A program made the translations under genes and the position numbers. DNA of 64,000 nucleotides, from the NCBI RefSeq assembly GCF_031877795.1, contig NC_133935.1, forward strand, positions 47,701,330 through 47,765,329, given 5' to 3'. This DNA comes from Strix aluco. Taxonomy: Eukaryota > Chordata > Aves > Strigiformes > Strigidae. Shown piece after piece: positions 63,301-64,000 of the stretch (position 1 is its first letter; the number at the start of each line of letters is the position of its first letter). The notes under the pieces were generated by a model that saw only the letters and a program-made list of their open reading frames with translations, had not been told where the DNA came from and did not search any database.

Positions 63301-64000
63301 ACATTGGATGACCCCATCTTGGAACGATATGCGAGTTCACTGCAAACCAGATGAAGTCATTACTCCCAATATTTACAGCTAGGTACACTCATCTCCAAGT
63401 ACTACACATGTGAATTTATTAATGTGCCCCTGTCTGAATCAGTCCATTTGATTTTTCATAACTTCTGAACTATAGTCTAAATGCAATAAGACAGTGTTCA
63501 AAAATAACTTAAGAGATACATACTGCTGCATTAAAGCATTTGGACTTTGGTTTGTTAGATTTTATTTCAGTAAGTGATCAAGTTTCATAGGTAGCTCAAG
63601 TAATCATAGCAGCAGCAGCAAGACTGTGAGCAAGTACTTAAAGTTGGTTTAGAAAGGTATTTGTAGTAAGTTAGACCTTTATTATTATAGTGTATGAGTA
63701 ATCTTTGTCAAGATTTACTCTGAGGAAGTATGCTCAATGACTTACGTGCTGTAGCAGGTGTCTGGCTAGTTCTATCTATCCCACAATAGAAGTACTTTCT
63801 AAAGACAGACATAGTTGTTCTCTTGCACTCTTCTCAGAAGAAAGAAAAATAGCTTACTTGTTTTCAGCAACAGAAGTTAACAACAAGAAAAGTTTTAAGA
63901 CATACAAACCAGGCAATCTAAATAGATTCCAGCAAATGCAAGACTCTTGAAAACCAAGCCACACAGTAGTAATACCAGGTTACTTGAGTAAGATTCTGCT
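57382..64000. other. Intergenic to the right edge, no gene seen
   Basis: AT-rich sequence with short chance open frames on both strands. By human synteny RAB21 should lie beyond this end, transcribed on the minus strand. I searched for its last coding exon and did not find it. Part of this stretch could be a long 3' UTR, but nothing in the sequence proves it. The one clear local structure is an 18-bp tandem duplication at 62,754-62,789. Confidence 0.5.
62754..62789. repeat. 18-bp tandem duplication
   Basis: TACCAGCACCTTCAGTTT is followed directly by the same 18-mer with one change at the last base (T to C). Confidence 0.9.

Noticed and set aside
1-64000. tRNA, rRNA, snoRNA, microRNA hairpins, CRISPR arrays or bacterial-type systems
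   Set aside because: None was seen by eye. Small hairpin RNAs in introns cannot be excluded without a folding scan and conservation data.

Overview
This is an ordinary stretch of vertebrate nuclear DNA, almost certainly from a bird. It is AT-rich, with long introns and two isolated CpG islands. It carries several CR1 LINE 3' ends in their typical avian form, and two ERVL-type LTRs of the kind spread through neoavian genomes. No bacterial-style gene, operon, CRISPR array or phage is present. The species cannot be fixed from the sequence.

Two protein-coding genes are supported, both read on the minus strand. The main one is TBC1D15, a Rab7 GTPase-activating protein. All 17 coding exons lie between 49,741 (start codon) and 13,835 (stop codon). 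Every intron is GT-AG, all phases join, and the predicted protein has 667 residues. The two catalytic fingers of the TBC domain are intact. The second gene is TPH2, the neuronal tryptophan hydroxylase that makes serotonin. Only coding exon 1 (3,068-3,172) and its TATA promoter are in the window; the rest lies beyond the left edge. The order TBC1D15 then TPH2, in the same orientation, matches the human arrangement. RAB21 would be expected beyond the right edge but was not found here.

Layout: 1-3,067 is TPH2 intron 1, with a CR1 fragment. 3,068-3,810 is the TPH2 exon, promoter and CpG island. 3,811-12,690 is intergenic, with a decayed CR1 ORF2 copy (about 5,900-7,540) and an ERVL-type LTR (8,419-8,987). 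12,690-13,834 is the probable TBC1D15 3' UTR. 13,835-49,741 is TBC1D15; its 10.9 kb intron 1 holds a CR1 fragment and a solo LTR with a near-matching target duplication. 49,085-50,370 is the TBC1D15 CpG-island promoter, which may be bidirectional. 50,400-64,000 is intergenic and repeat-rich: an old L3/CR1 LINE, two CR1 tails, a probable LTR, and unrecognised DNA.

I found no credible new biological system. The items most worth a second look are the TPH2 core promoter, the paired ATGGCGG motifs in the TBC1D15 island, the two related LTRs and an alanine-rich open stretch near 57.1-57.4 kb.
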